Part shown: positions 37,059 to 48,816 of the stretch, piece after piece | Numbering within the stretch: the first letter of the stretch is position 1 | Layout: every line of letters starts with the position of its first letter | Assembly (NCBI RefSeq): GCF_963422355.1 | Contig: NC_085088.1 | Coordinates: forward strand, 7,451,485 to 7,515,484 | Length of the DNA: 64,000 nucleotides | From: Corticium candelabrum | Taxonomy: Eukaryota; Porifera; Homoscleromorpha; Homosclerophorida; Plakinidae | Direction of reading: 5' to 3' | Notes under the pieces: model-generated | The model's input: the letters and a program-made list of their open reading frames with translations, nothing else | What the model was told of the DNA's origin: nothing | Database searches by the model: none | Program-made: the position numbers and the translations under genes

Positions 37059-38800
37059 TGTACACTCGTACAAAGTGATGGTACCAATCCGGGAACCTAC
37101 CTAAAAAATTGTGAGAACGTGCTAGCGTGCGTTAAAAGCCTTTTTTGCCCTGAAGTATGACGCGGCCAAAAGGGTCTGGCTACGCGAGACTATTATTATT
37201 ATTATAGCGGGTTCATGAGCGCATGCGCTAAGGCGTGACGGCTGACGTTACCCTAGCGCTTTTCTACGCCTCGGTTAATGAAGAAGCACTAACGCGCTAT
37301 TAAAAGTCATGGGATACTGCACGTCACTAGACACCACATGCCAAGACATGTCTAGACAACTAGGAAAGAATAGACAGTTTTTGTGCCAAATACGTAGCTT
37401 CGTGTAGCTGTTAGGAAATAATCACATACAAATTTAACATTCTTTACAGTACTCTAAATTTTGGGTCTGGCTAAGCACTCCTTTCAGTTTCCGATTCTGT
37501 ATCGGTATTGGTATCGCGGCGCCGGCGCCGATAGCCAACGGAGTTGGACAGTAGTTCGGTACTGTCAGATGCGGTTCCAGGGATGGTGTAGCTGTTGCAC
37601 GTTCGCCCCCTCCCCTCCCAACCCAGCTAGTGGGCGTGTTTTGAGGAATTTTTGTAGAAATTCTATAAAAAGAATGGACAGAGACGTAGTTAGGACTTTC
37701 CACGGGATGCATAACTACTAGATAAGTAACGTGTCGGAACACAGTGACCGATGGTTCAATTAGGCAGCTGAAAAAGTTCATGAAGCTGTACTGTAGGTGC
37801 ATGAGTCATTGACTGTGTGCCATCCTATCTCGTCGTTGTAGTACGCAGCGGAACCACTAACAGAGACGCTTACAGTTAGAGTAAAGAAGAACTATTGTCG
37901 TTTTGTTCCTAGATTACTTCATAGGTTATGCAAATACAGTAAGTGCGTAGACTTAGATGTTGTTGGGACCTTAGGATTTCTTTCGTTTGTGCGCAGGAAA
38001 AGATTTAAGAAACGCAGAAAAGAACAGTTCTTGGACTAAGCAATTGTTCCTCTAGCTATGCATGTGTACAGCCATGCACCTTTTGGAAACGACAAGCTGA
38101 GGAGCTTGGAGCGTTTTACCAGGAGGATCTGCCTAGATAGAGTCCTGCAAATTTGGACGAGGTATGCTGGAACGTTTAATGACAAGCTTTTGAAATAGAA
38201 AACTTGCCCTCACCTTCGCAGCAAGCTCTAGCAGTCGGCTCAGATAAACAATATACACTTTTGAGAATTCCTTGCATGCACACATGCAAACAGTGACCGC
38301 TAGTTGTGAGCGGAGCATGAGTGGACTACGACTACTTAAAACTTACCTGCGTTTCACAATGGAACGTAACGATTTCGCACTTTCAAAATTTACTACGACC
38401 TGTAACAACTAGACTACGATCAATTCATCTATGATTTTACTAGAAAACATCCCCAAAAAATTGAATTTAATCCGTATGTATCCTAGACTCATATAGCTAA
38501 TTGGCAATTAACTTAGTGCGTATACGTAGTGCCGTTAGGTAAGATAAATTCTGTGTTAATAACAATGTTTATTTTTTATTGGTATTAATCGTCCACTGGT
38601 CTTGAGGCTCTGAATCCGCGCCTGACTGAATCGGCTTGACGATACCTCGCGCAGGAGTCTGGCACTTCGAGGGTTACAGGCCGTCTAGATGGGCTCTTCC
38701 AGCCTCTTCTGGAAATTCCAGTCTCTTCTAGCCATGTGCACGTCCCTTTTCCAACTTGTAAAGCTCTACGGACGGAAGAGCCAACTCTACCATGCAACTC
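37059..38800. other. Upstream region of the SLC22 gene; no gene recognised
   Basis: At about 37163-37205 GGGTCTGGCTACGCGAGACT, followed by (ATT)n, matches the outer end of the palindrome at 17.2-18.1 kb. A GCGCATGCGC palindrome lies near 37220, and a GGCGCCGGCGCC palindrome near 37517. The promoter of the SLC22 gene should lie here, but no TATA box at a convincing distance was identified. The frames at 37434-37802 and 38585-38797 have no known domain. Confidence 0.4.
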
Positions 38801-38839
38801 TGAGGAAAGAGCCCAATCGAACGCGCCCGTACATTTTTA

Positions 38840-40200
38840 TAGTGTTTATAATAGACCTGATGAAGTAGAGTCCAAACACCTTAGGTATGGTGGCTTTGAA
38901 TTAGCTATCCACGTGAGTACAGTCTTTACTGCTTGCTTAAGACATTCTGTAGTCCCAACTCAATTTTTGGAGTCTTAATTATGTTGTTCCAGTCACTAAA
39001 GATAAACATGGTGATGCCGGTGATCCAGACAATTACAGAGGAATAGCTGTTTCGTCAACAATATCAAAAGCACTGGAACTAATAAGGCGTGACAAGTTGC
39101 ATGGTATGCTGATGTATAGTCAACAACAATTTGGTTTCAAAAAGGGTCATGGATGTTCTGATTGTTCCTTTGTTTTGAAGGAGACTGTCGACTACTACCT
39201 ATCAAATGGTAGCAAAGAAGTATATGTGTGCGCTCTTGATTTATCAAAAGCATATGATAAAGTTAATGTCCTTTTATTGTCTGTTAAACAAGTTACTGGA
39301 TAGAGGTGCTCCTGTATATTTGGTTAAATTTCTTGCCAAGTGGTATTCATGTCAAGAAATGAAAGGTAAGTGGAACAACCACTGTTCTTCACATTTTGGC
39401 GTTGGAAATGGTGTGCGACAAGGGAGCGTTTTGTCTCCATTTCTGTTCAGTCTCTATATAGATGATCTTTCGACACAGCTTAGCTTTTCTGGTCTCAGAG
39501 CTAGAATAGCAGATCTATATCTCGGGTGCTTGACTTACGCAGACGACATAACACTAGTGTCCCCAACTGTTGCTGGATTACAACAAATGTTAGATATATG
39601 TACTGCGTATGCAAATGAGCATCATCTGATATACAACACCAAAAAAAGTGTCGTGATTACATTCAAGCAGAGACGATGGAAACACTCTAGTGAATTAGAT
39701 GTCTTTCTCAATGGCAATAGATTACCAAACAAGAAGAAAATAACACATTTGGGCGTTGTCATGAATAGTTGCTGTATTGTACAGGGCACATTGGAGGCTA
39801 GAAAAAGAAAATTTTTTGCTGCTGTGAATGATGTCATTAGCCGACTTGGTGGAAGTTGTCCAAAAGATAGCGTATGAATGACAATCATGGAAAGGCAACT
39901 ATTTCCAGTTCTTGCATATGGAAGTCATTTGTGGAATTTTGAACGAAGTATAGTAGAGACGTCTGTTAACACATCGTATCGAAAATGTATTCGTCGTGGG
40001 CTTGGTATGAGACAAGGACTCTATAGTGGAAAGAATTCCAGAATTTGTTAAGGCATCTCTTAAGATGAAAATACTACAGACTAAATTTCTTAAACAGGCC
40101 ATAGATTCAAGAAATAAACTTGTGAGAGGACTGGCTTTGCTAATAGTTAGACGAAGTTATCCTTGACACGGATTGGATATGGTAGATGGTAATATTTTTA
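38840..40200 (+). pseudogene. 5'-truncated non-LTR reverse transcriptase, frameshifted
   Basis: Starting near LRYGGFELAIHVSTVFTACL, the reverse transcriptase blocks follow in order: DNYRGIAVSSTISKALE, then QQQFGFKKGHGCSD, then VCALDLSKAYDKVN for the first catalytic Asp region. A frameshift occurs at about 39265. The second frame then gives FGVGNGVRQGSVLSPFLFSL and the catalytic LTYADDITLV, ending at 39877. A further tail to about 40165 is broken by stops. No endonuclease is present upstream, so the copy is 5' truncated. It is followed 60 bp later by a GT microsatellite, as is the LINE at 24-27.7 kb. Confidence 0.8.
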
Positions 40201-40244
40201 CGTGTAGGTTAAGTGGTTTTGTGTGTTAGTTATGTCATTTGTCT

Positions 40245-40345
<101 letters not shown>

Positions 40346-40421
40346 GTTGCCCCTATGAGGAAACTACACCAGATTTGGTGTGATAAAAATAAATTATTAT
40401 TATATTATTATAATACAGTTC

Positions 40422-40772
40422 TGTATCATGCATGGCGACCGTGATGTGGCATTTAGTACTAGTTTGCAGTCTAAAGCTATGCTTAGAAAGCGTTTCGAGA
40501 GGTGCACGGTCCGGAACAAGCTCAAGAACTCACAATACCTCAAATCCTACAAAACAATGCAGATATCTGCGTGGATTCATCCTTTTCTGAAAGACCAGAA
40601 GCCAATCGAAATCGTTCAAACGCTTGATCCAGACGTGCCAACTATCCGGCTGAGAGAAATCGAACTGCTCGGGCGGCGCTATCTGAAACGTTGCCATAAT
40701 CCCACGATTCTGACGCCTTGTTCTCTGCGGGAGTATGGTTTGACTGATTGTATTATTGCACTACACTGTTGA
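40422..40772 (+). CDS. Unknown C-terminal exon, possibly SOCS-box-like
   Basis: An open frame follows an acceptor-like TTATAATACAG and runs to TGA at 40770, giving about 116 residues from a first ATG at about 40429 (MHGDRDVAFSTSLQSKAMLR). The end, LREIELLGRRYLKRCHNPTI, then LTPCSLREYGLTD, has the shape of a SOCS box (Leu-x3-Leu-Cys/Gly-Arg, then Pro-x2-Leu-x-x-Tyr), but the match is loose. No upstream exon could be attached because a reverse transcriptase and a microsatellite precede it. It may be a terminal exon of an interrupted gene or a captured fragment. Confidence 0.3.
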   Translation, partial: CIMHGDRDVAFSTSLQSKAMLRKRFERCTVRNKLKNSQYLKSYKTMQISAWIHPFLKDQKPIEIVQTLDPDVPTIRLREIELLGRRYLKRCHNPTILTPCSLREYGLTDCIIALHC

Positions 40773-42640
40773 TAATACTAATTACACAGAAGTAACATAC
40801 CGTAATACTAACCACAGGCCACAACCGCGAGTAGGCGGAGTCACCGCATCTACTGGGCTATACTACATACCGGTACTCTAGAGTACCGTATACGTAGACA
40901 CATATTGCAGTGTACCGTACCTCTCTGCTAGTGGCCCAACGGTGTTTTCCATCGTGACTAGATAGTACTACTTGAAAATTGCGGCTTTCTCTAGATATAG
41001 AGCAAGTGTCCGTGGTGTGATCGCATTGCGGACACGACTTCCGACGTAGCATTGAGGAGTGACCGAGTAGGCGGAGTCACCGCGTCTACCGCACTGTACT
41101 ACTAGCTACCTAATGCAGTGTAACTCTCTGCCAGGCGTTATATTGCAGGCGAACGATCAAGCGTTCAGAGACATCGGATTGTGATGAGGTAACTACACGA
41201 GTTCGCTGAATGTTGGTGTCCGTTTCAACAAATGCATGCGGTTTCATGTACAAACTCTGTACCTACACACTCTGATGCTATAGTATACAGCTATGCTTTG
41301 AGTTGCTTGCATCAGGCAGAGTGTAGATGACCTCACTTTTCTGTACTAAATGTTTAGAATGTTCTTACTCTAGATTTTTGATGGGGCTCTTGCCGTTTCA
41401 CATTGTATGTATCTAGATAAAGATGGGAGCTAAGCGTTCTTGTAACCGTTGGTCTGTTTGGGATAGCGTGAGCGTGTGCGTACATTTGTAAATTAATTTC
41501 TGCTTGAGTTTGAGTGCCTTTATAGCTGCTTGCCGTTTGTTTGTCAGTACGCGTACGTGTCTGTCTATTTGACGTTTGTCCTTCTGTGCTTATTGTCTGA
41601 TGTTGTGAGTCTTCTAGTAACTGCAGGTATGCCTAGTTAATATTAGTACGTCTTACTTAGTCTGCTTGTGTCTTCTAAGTGAAGCTGACTTTCACTTCAG
41701 TTGAATTGATCTGTGCTTAAGTAGAAATAGTTCTAATTCAGTAAAAATTTGACCACTGAATTCTACTGAAGTGGAATTGGTGTACTTCAGTAGAAATTTT
41801 TTTGCTGAGGTCAAAATGATTTCTACTTAAGTAGAAATCATTTCTATTTATGAACTTCACTTAAGAAATAATTTCTACTTTAAGTGGAAATGAATTCTGG
41901 GTTGAATTCTACTTAATTAAGTGAAATTAAACTCCACAATAGCAAGGTGATACAAAAATAGCGGCACTGCTGTGGAAAGCAGTTCATCTTCCTAATTACT
42001 GTCAGTGATATGGTGGCCTGTCAGGTGACAATGTATACTGTTGAGTCCGCAGTGAGTCATCCAGATGCGGTGCGAAAAAGGATCTAATTCTTTTCTCTGC
42101 ACGTGCTCTTTTTCCGGAAAGTGTGTGAGTGAAATTTTAGTTATATTATTTTATTCTACGCTAGACGCTGGTAAGACATTGCAACGCGCTGATGCAAGAC
42201 GTTGACGGCAGTACAACGAAGATTCTGAGTCTAACTTCCAGTCTACCATAATGCAAAGACGAACTAATGCGTTCCACATGTGCAGCAGTGGGTATATAGA
42301 TATCATCTTGAGATCTACTCATACAAGCTAATTAAGGTCATTTTTGTTGGACTTCCCCTCTAGTTGTTTGGATTGCAGTTGCCAGAAAGTTTATATATAC
42401 ACAATGTCACAGTTTAAAGGTGACCGTGATGGCTAGAAGAGCGGCTATAAAAATTTAATAGTTACATTCAGTCAATCTGTGGTTTTCTTCTAATCTAGGC
42501 CCTTCTTAGATAGATGTTGTACGCTGCTTAGTAAATATGCACAATTCCGTATAAATTTAGTAACAAGCAATAAATAAGACGAGATAAGCATGTACAAGAT
42601 GTGTTTGCGTCGTGCGGGCGCACATAATATAGGTGTTTGA
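40773..42640. other. No gene recognised; palindromic STTAAG tract at 41.68-41.94 kb
   Basis: A duplicated motif GAGTAGGCGGAGTCACCGC lies at about 40828 and about 41065, marking a local repeat of about 235 bp. From 41680 to 41940 variants of TTTCTACTTAAGTAGAAAT and CTACTGAAGTGGAATT occur repeatedly, each self-complementary. The remaining sequence upstream of the collagen gene shows no recognised gene. Confidence 0.45.
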
Positions 42641-42707
42641 ATGGATGTGTAATGTTCAGTCGTGTTTTAGTTTCTCAAGACATACGAGTCAGGAAGAAGC
42701 GAACGTT

Positions 42708-44637
42708 ATGAATTCATTTTCTCTACTCAGTCTACTCATCCTTTTGGGTCAAACACCGAACTACGTAGCAGGGTCTTCAGCAACGCCGACTTGCGTCGGA
42801 CACAAGGGTGATCAGGTATGTCTCTAATAGTGAGTCTGACCAGGTCGTCTTTGGTTAGCAAGATTTTGTTGCAATTTTTGTGATATTTAGGGAATTCCTG
42901 GAGTTGCAGGGCCTCCTGGATTGCGAGTATAACGTTTGATTGTATTCTAGTTTGATTAGTACAAATACAAATTTAAACCGTTTCAGGGTGCAGTAGGTCC
43001 TCAAGGGCCACCAGGGATTCCTGGCAGCAAAGGATCACAGGTTGAAATGAATTTCTAGCCAAAGCATATATTAACAGTTAATACGTTTCAATTTCAATAC
43101 TTTTAAGGGAAACACTGGTGCTGAAGGTCCTGAAGGAAAGCCTGGCAAGCAGGTGAATAATCTCGCAAAAGGATATACTTTCAACACATTTTGCTAATGA
43201 CTAATTTCTGTTAATTAAGGGTTTGCAAGGAGTAATAGGTCGAACCGGAGCTACAGGTCCCCAAGGCCCTCCAGGCAAAACTGGACCTGATGTGAGCAAA
43301 TGAGTATTTGTCCGTATGTAGGTGTCAGCAGTTTCAATTGCTTAATTTAGGGTACTGTCGGACCACGGGGTCCTAGAGGACTTCCTGGAATTGCTGGAGA
43401 GATGGTAGGATGTGTTAAGTTTAGATATTGTTTTCTAGTGACTACAACTGTTTACATCTCTTCAGGGCTCTCGTGGCTATGTAGGACCAAGAGGATTACC
43501 AGGAACAGATGGAGTTCCTGTATGAAGTGTAACATAAGAAAAATAGCAATTTAACTTGCAACTAAATAAATGTTTTCTGTTTAATTAATTAATGTAGGGT
43601 AATGCTGGTCCCGTTGGTTCTCCAGGTTCTCACGGTCCTAAAGGAGTTAAGGTAGTACTGTTCAATTTTTTCGCTTATTCTGTGTTTTCAACATTATTGA
43701 TTAGGGTAATATGGGACTTCCTGGTCAGAAAGGAAGCCAGGGCCCTCAAGGGTCTCCTGGTCCGGAGGTAATGGCGATCTTATACAAAGTATTATAAAAT
43801 ATAAACAATTGGTTTTGCTAGATGAGTGAAGACATATTGAAACGCTACTTTTCACCAATAAAGAACCTGACCGAAAGGGTTGATCTATTCTATCCAAAAA
43901 TGTCTATTTTGATTTACTAATTAATCAAGATGTTTCATATGTCATGTAGGTGCAAAAACTTGAAGGCAAAGTTCAATTGGTAAGTTGATATCATATTATG
44001 TTTCATTTATTTGATACCCGTGTATTCTATAGCTGTGTATGCTATAGCTTGTGGCGCGCCAAACGCGTGTTTGATATGGTGTGTGTCTGTGGGTGCATGA
44101 GCTGATGTTTGTGACTAGCTCGATCATGCAATAAATGATTGATAGTTCTGTTACTTAAATTGGTCTATCACATGTCTAGGGTCCGGATCCCGTTGCTGCT
44201 TATCTCTACGGATCATCTGGTGGTAACCAACAAATTTCGGGTAATTTTGGTATTCACAATCTTTGTGACTAACTAAAGAAAAAATGCTCTCAGGAGTTGT
44301 AACCTACTGGCAGACCTCGAGTCCGTCATATCTACTGGGAGGTATAACATATCAAAACGGAGCGATCACTATTCCAATCAATGGACTTTACTACCTCTAT
44401 CTTAATGCATACTTTCAAATCAGATCAAGAGACACCAGGCTGACGCTTAGAGTAAACGGAAATAGAGCAACAGAGACTGGGAGCTACGCGAATCACTCGA
44501 ATAGTCAATATAATTCTAACTACGTAGCGGTGATACTGCAGCTACGAAAGGGTGATAAAATTGACATCTCGCTGGGTGGAGGTGAAATGTACACAGGTGG
44601 CCCTTGGACGTACTTTGGAGCCTATAAACTTCACTAA
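42708..44637 (+). CDS. Short-chain collagen with C-terminal C1q/TNF-like domain, 324 aa
   Basis: Twelve exons: 42708-42815, 42891-42926, 42987-43040, 43108-43152, 43220-43291, 43351-43404, 43466-43519, 43598-43651, 43705-43767, 43950-43979, 44180-44240 and 44294-44637. They sum to 975 nt ending in TAA. Residues 1 to about 22 form a signal peptide (MNSFSLLSLLILLGQ). A single Cys (29) precedes 50 uninterrupted Gly-X-Y triplets (residues 31-180). Every collagen exon starts with a Gly codon in phase 0, four are exactly 54 nt and the others multiples of 9. A short linker (VQKLEGKVQL) leads to a beta-rich head of about 114 residues with ITIPINGLYYLYLNAYFQ and an ending WTYFGAYKLH, the pattern of C1q/TNF jelly-roll domains. 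The expected product is a secreted homotrimer, a lectin-like or matrix protein in the style of C1q-related proteins; the ligand is unknown. Introns are 50-200 bp. Confidence 0.9.
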
Positions 44638-45060
44638 TCTAATTGAGACAAACATTGTGGTGTAAACTCATGTATATGCCATGCCGTCATTGTCTAAATT
44701 TTGACTGCCATTGTAGCAGCAATGTACTCGTGTTGTGACCATGATGGCTCTTGCACGCATAGCTAGATAATCAAGTGTTGAGTTGTCATTTAGCAATTCA
44801 GTTTATCTCTACTATCTTATCTCATTGCTGTTGATGATAACGTAGTGTAGGCAGTTAATTATGTTGAACGTTTACGATGACGCTTGTAATTAATGCATAT
44901 GCATATAGTTTAGATGAATACGCGCGCGCGCAGACATACGCACGCACGCATATGTAAGTGGCCTACACAGCTAGCAACATTAAACAATGATTTCAAAGTC
45001 AAATACGCAAGAACAGTACATGAAGGCAGTTGGTGACAGTAAGTTGACGATGAAGATAGA
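44638..45060. other. 3' flank of the collagen gene; no gene recognised
   Basis: An AATAAA-type polyadenylation signal was not found close to the stop. A CGCGCGCG and CGCACGCACGC tract lies at about 44920-44950. Confidence 0.4.
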
Positions 45061-46660
45061 AGACAGCAACTATACAGAAGGCACACGACAACCACGAAAT
45101 CTTCCAATTGACAGAAAAGGCTCGAAGCACATAGGGATAATTGTACAAATCCAAGAAGGCTTCGCTGACAAACTGAAGTACAGTACAGACAAGCAGAAGT
45201 AAGGAACAAATGAAGATAGAAAGCAAATACAGGAGGTAGGGTAATCTGGGGTAATTCCGCACACTTTTTAGTTGGATGAACCGTATCTTCTGCAAGAGAT
45301 TGCGTTCCGCGTTTGCCTGTGTATGGTTTCTTCGTTTGCTACTGTAGTATACGTGGACGGCTGTTCTTGGTACCGTGCATCTATACAAGCAAGCGGTGGG
45401 ACGTTTTCTGCACTAGGGTCAAATATCAGGGGTGGGCCTATATATAGCGCAAAGTTGCCGTTTCTCCCTCTGATGGCTACAAACACGACACTTTACTAAC
45501 GGTTAGAATTACGACTTGAGCATACATAAAGCAAAGTTAAAGTTTTGCAGGTTGCGAATGCTAGCTATGGTCCGCCCTAGATGTTACTGATTTTGTTTTC
45601 TGCTTCTCCTCTCAGGCTCTGCACCTTTCACAAACCCATGCCTGCTTCTTTTATGGTCCTTTGCTGAGTATATATAGCAATTTACAATAAAATGATATGA
45701 TATTCACTTTGCACCTTACTACGCGGCCCCATAATGAGAAGTTTCCCCGTGATCGCTAATTTCAGCTGGTGATTTATCTTCCGCGATATGCACGAGCAGT
45801 AATAGTGGTGTGTCTATCTTTGGAAACCATGAAGTCACCAAACAACTCGCTAGCTAAAAAGTTAGACGGTTTGTTCTACAAAGTGATGCTCACCCTTGCA
45901 TGAAAAACACTAGCTAGAAAATTCTTCTGGCTCACAAACATAGGTATTTTGCCGCTGCCTAGAGCACAGAACGATAAGTTATCCAGCGAGTGTTCACACG
46001 CTCCATTTCGTCTCCGTTGAAAAAATGAGAAGTAACTGAATTCAAAAGTGTGCGGTATTGCCCGTTTATAACAAAAGCCACATCCTCCAGTTGACAGAAA
46101 AGACTCCAAAGACTAGCATAGCACGAAGTACGTAAGGGTAATTGCACGAATCGATGAAGGCTTTACTGATGAGCTGAGGCAAAGACAAGCAGAGGGAAGG
46201 CGAAGAAGAAGATGCAATATAGCAAAAGAGAAGTTACATCTCCCAGTTGACAAATTGGACTCCAAAGACCGGCATAGCACGAAGCACGTAGGGGTAATTG
46301 CACTATAGACAAGCAGAAGCAGAAGTAAGTTGAAGATGAAAATAGAAGACAGCAAATACAGAAGCTGCATGAAAACCACACCTTCCTGCAGTTGACAGAA
46401 AGGACTCCGAAGACAAGCATAACACGAAGCACGTAGGGGTAATTGCACGAATCCATGAAGGCTTCACTAACGAACTGAGGCAAAAACAAGAAGAGGGAAT
46501 GTGAAGAAGAAGATACAATACATATACAGTAAAAACAGAAGTTCCATGACAAACACCACATCCCCAGTTGACAGAAATGACGCCAAAGACTGGCATAGCA
46601 CGAAGCACATAAAGGAAATTGCACGAATCCATGAAATCCTCACCGACGAACAAGAAGAAA
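45060..46660. repeat. Satellite-like tandem repeat, unit ~145-175 bp
   Basis: Related units are marked by CAGTTGACAGAAA at about 46089, 46232, 46390 and 46565, each followed by GACTCCAAAGAC, CATAGCACGAAGCACGTA and GGGGTAATTGCACGAATC. An isolated fifth copy begins at about 45060 (CAATTGACAGAAAAGG). The block between 45240 and 46070 interrupts the array and is not obviously repetitive. The long minus-strand frames across the array (up to 153 codons, rich in Cys, Leu and Phe) repeat with the unit and are most likely by-products. Confidence 0.75.
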
Positions 46661-46957
46661 AAGAGGAGACGACAAATTAATTAAGCAACGAGAAGATATA
46701 GAACATCAATCACCTCGTCAAAACCAATGCGAATCGGAAGGATGGAAATTGCAAACAACTCTACCCCTTCCAGTAGAGACAAACAAACGCCAAAAACCAA
46801 GCAACGTTTGGTCCCAAAAGAGGGACCCACCACAACCAATTGGACCGACGTAGAAGACGAAGGCTGCAACAACAGCCAACGTCGACTTGGGACTCCTCCT
46901 TCTCCTGTTCTTCTTGCCTTGCACAGTCAAACAGCAACAAAATGACATAGAACATCT

Positions 46958-46962
<5 letters not shown>

Positions 46963-47022
<60 letters not shown>

Positions 47023-47040
47023 GTATATGTATATGTATAT
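46963..47040. repeat. (AT)n microsatellite
   Basis: About 55 bp of AT passing into TATATG units. Confidence 0.95.
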
Positions 47041-48816
47041 AACAAACATTGTTTTTTAAAGAGAATATGACAGTCAGTAAAGCTGTTAGAAATCTCTATG
47101 AACAACTGTTTGTCAAATTATGGTCCTGCATGCCAAGATGTTGCAATGTAGATTAGCTTTAGACAGTAATGATCATGTACTTTTTGGTGTCTAGCTTTAG
47201 TTTTGAGTGTACCGACAGTGGTGGGCACACGTGTATGTATATCTAAATAGATATATATAAATGTAAATGTGTGGTGTGTGTGTGTGTGTGTGTATTTGTT
47301 ATGCGCAAAGCGTGGATATGAATTTCTAGTCTTTCGGGGCTGAGAAGTAAAAAATGGCGTACAGGTTGGGGCCAACCTGGACGCCATTATTGGAGATTCT
47401 CGTTTTCTTGCTCTTGTAGTTCCTTTTCATGCTATTTAGAGTGACCATAATTACATAAACTGCTGATTGGAAGGCATGGCCCCCGAGAGTTAGGGTTAGG
47501 TCTAGGGTTAGGGTTACTAACGTAGGGTTAGCATGGTTTGTATATTGGTGATCCTGGTTTGTACCAGTAATCCATGGATTGTCCAAATCTGCGCTTTGCG
47601 CACAACACGTAGAGGCTAATTAGCCCTTTCCAGTTTGGGTACTTTGGTAGTAACCGTATTTGGTTAAAAACACGCCTTGGCCGCGTGCCCTGCATTGTTT
47701 GGGCGAGATCTTGTTAATAATTGCTAGAATGTCGACTACCTGTTGTGTTCGTGGTTGTCATATACTACCTCTGTCTCCAGTAACTGCAAAAAGTAATCGA
47801 TGGTTTCCGCCTTCTGGAGCTCCTGCAGTTACTCTCGCATAACGCCGATTTTAAGAAAATGGAGGCTCTAGGGTGAGGTGAAGTAAAGCGATAATTGTGG
47901 CGGGAGCACCCAGCCGGGGGTATACTGTGAACCACCCCGGCCGGCGTTGCCAACAGAAGTTGAGATAAATTCGTAGGGGCGGTAGCGCCGGCTTCTATTC
48001 TGCGTGTTTACAGTCGGCGGAAGGAGCAGTCGGCAACTGCGGTGTTTCTAGTGCTCACGTGAGCTAATTGCAGTCACGAGACTGGTTGGGGAAAGGTAAA
48101 GTTGCTCCCTTGGCTCAAGTGGCTTGTTAAGAAGTAGAACAAAGTATATGCAAAACTTGCAACAAAACCAAACTACAAGTAAGCCGAACTGGCTTGAAAT
48201 TCCAGCAAAAAAGATGATTAACTGGTTTTTAATTAACGTTAATAACAGTTTCATAGACTGTAACATGACTGCTTCGTGCAATCTCCGAGTTCTCCGCCAA
48301 ATTGCTGTAGCAGACTAGCAGTTGCGTAAGCATATTGCTCGTAAACCTTGCAATTGCGATCGTTTTATGCTCGATGCTTGTCAGTACCAATTATGCTCAA
48401 TTTAGTGCCCGCACAATACGCCCAGGCCCAGCGCTCAGCATACCGAATGACAAATGAAAATAAAAAGGTCAATTGGCGCTACTCGGGTCTGGAAAATCGA
48501 GGCTAGTAAGCTGAGGGATTTCTCTCACAACATTAAAAAGCTGAAGACGCGTAGTCTAGCTGCAACCATGAAAGGTACTTGTTTTATCCGTAATGTGCTT
48601 CAAACCAAATAACGAGTGGCAAAATAGTTAATGTAACTAAGAAACTGAAATCTCTTCCAGTATCAGCTACATTGAAGTGTTGATATCTGAATTTGTAAAT
48701 GCTATCGAGAAGCATCTCTACTTAGCTAACTTAAATAAGTCAAGTATAGCTAATGGAATCACTATACTATAACGACGAACACAAGCAAACTACAAGCTGG
48801 CTAGCTAAATACATTA
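47041..48816. other. No gene recognised; GGGTTA-rich patch at 47.49-47.53 kb
   Basis: A GT run lies at 47273-47292. A cluster of TTAGGG-like units (GTTAGGGTTAGG, then CTAGGGTTAGGGTTA) spans 47490-47530, too short and imperfect for a telomeric block. A 37-codon frame beginning MSTTCCVRGC (about 47729) faintly recalls the start of a THAP finger but lacks the rest of the domain. Confidence 0.4.

Noticed and set aside
46113..46653. Overlapping Cys/Leu-rich minus-strand frames of 110-153 codons
   Set aside because: They repeat with the satellite unit, overlap in different frames, and show neither a domain nor an initiation or splice context.
47490..47530. Interstitial telomere block
   Set aside because: Only a few TTAGGG-like units with interruptions; too short to indicate a former chromosome end.
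47729..47842. THAP zinc-finger start (MSTTCCVRGC...)
   Set aside because: Only the first residues are suggestive; the downstream Trp, Cys and His of a THAP domain are absent and the frame ends after 38 codons.
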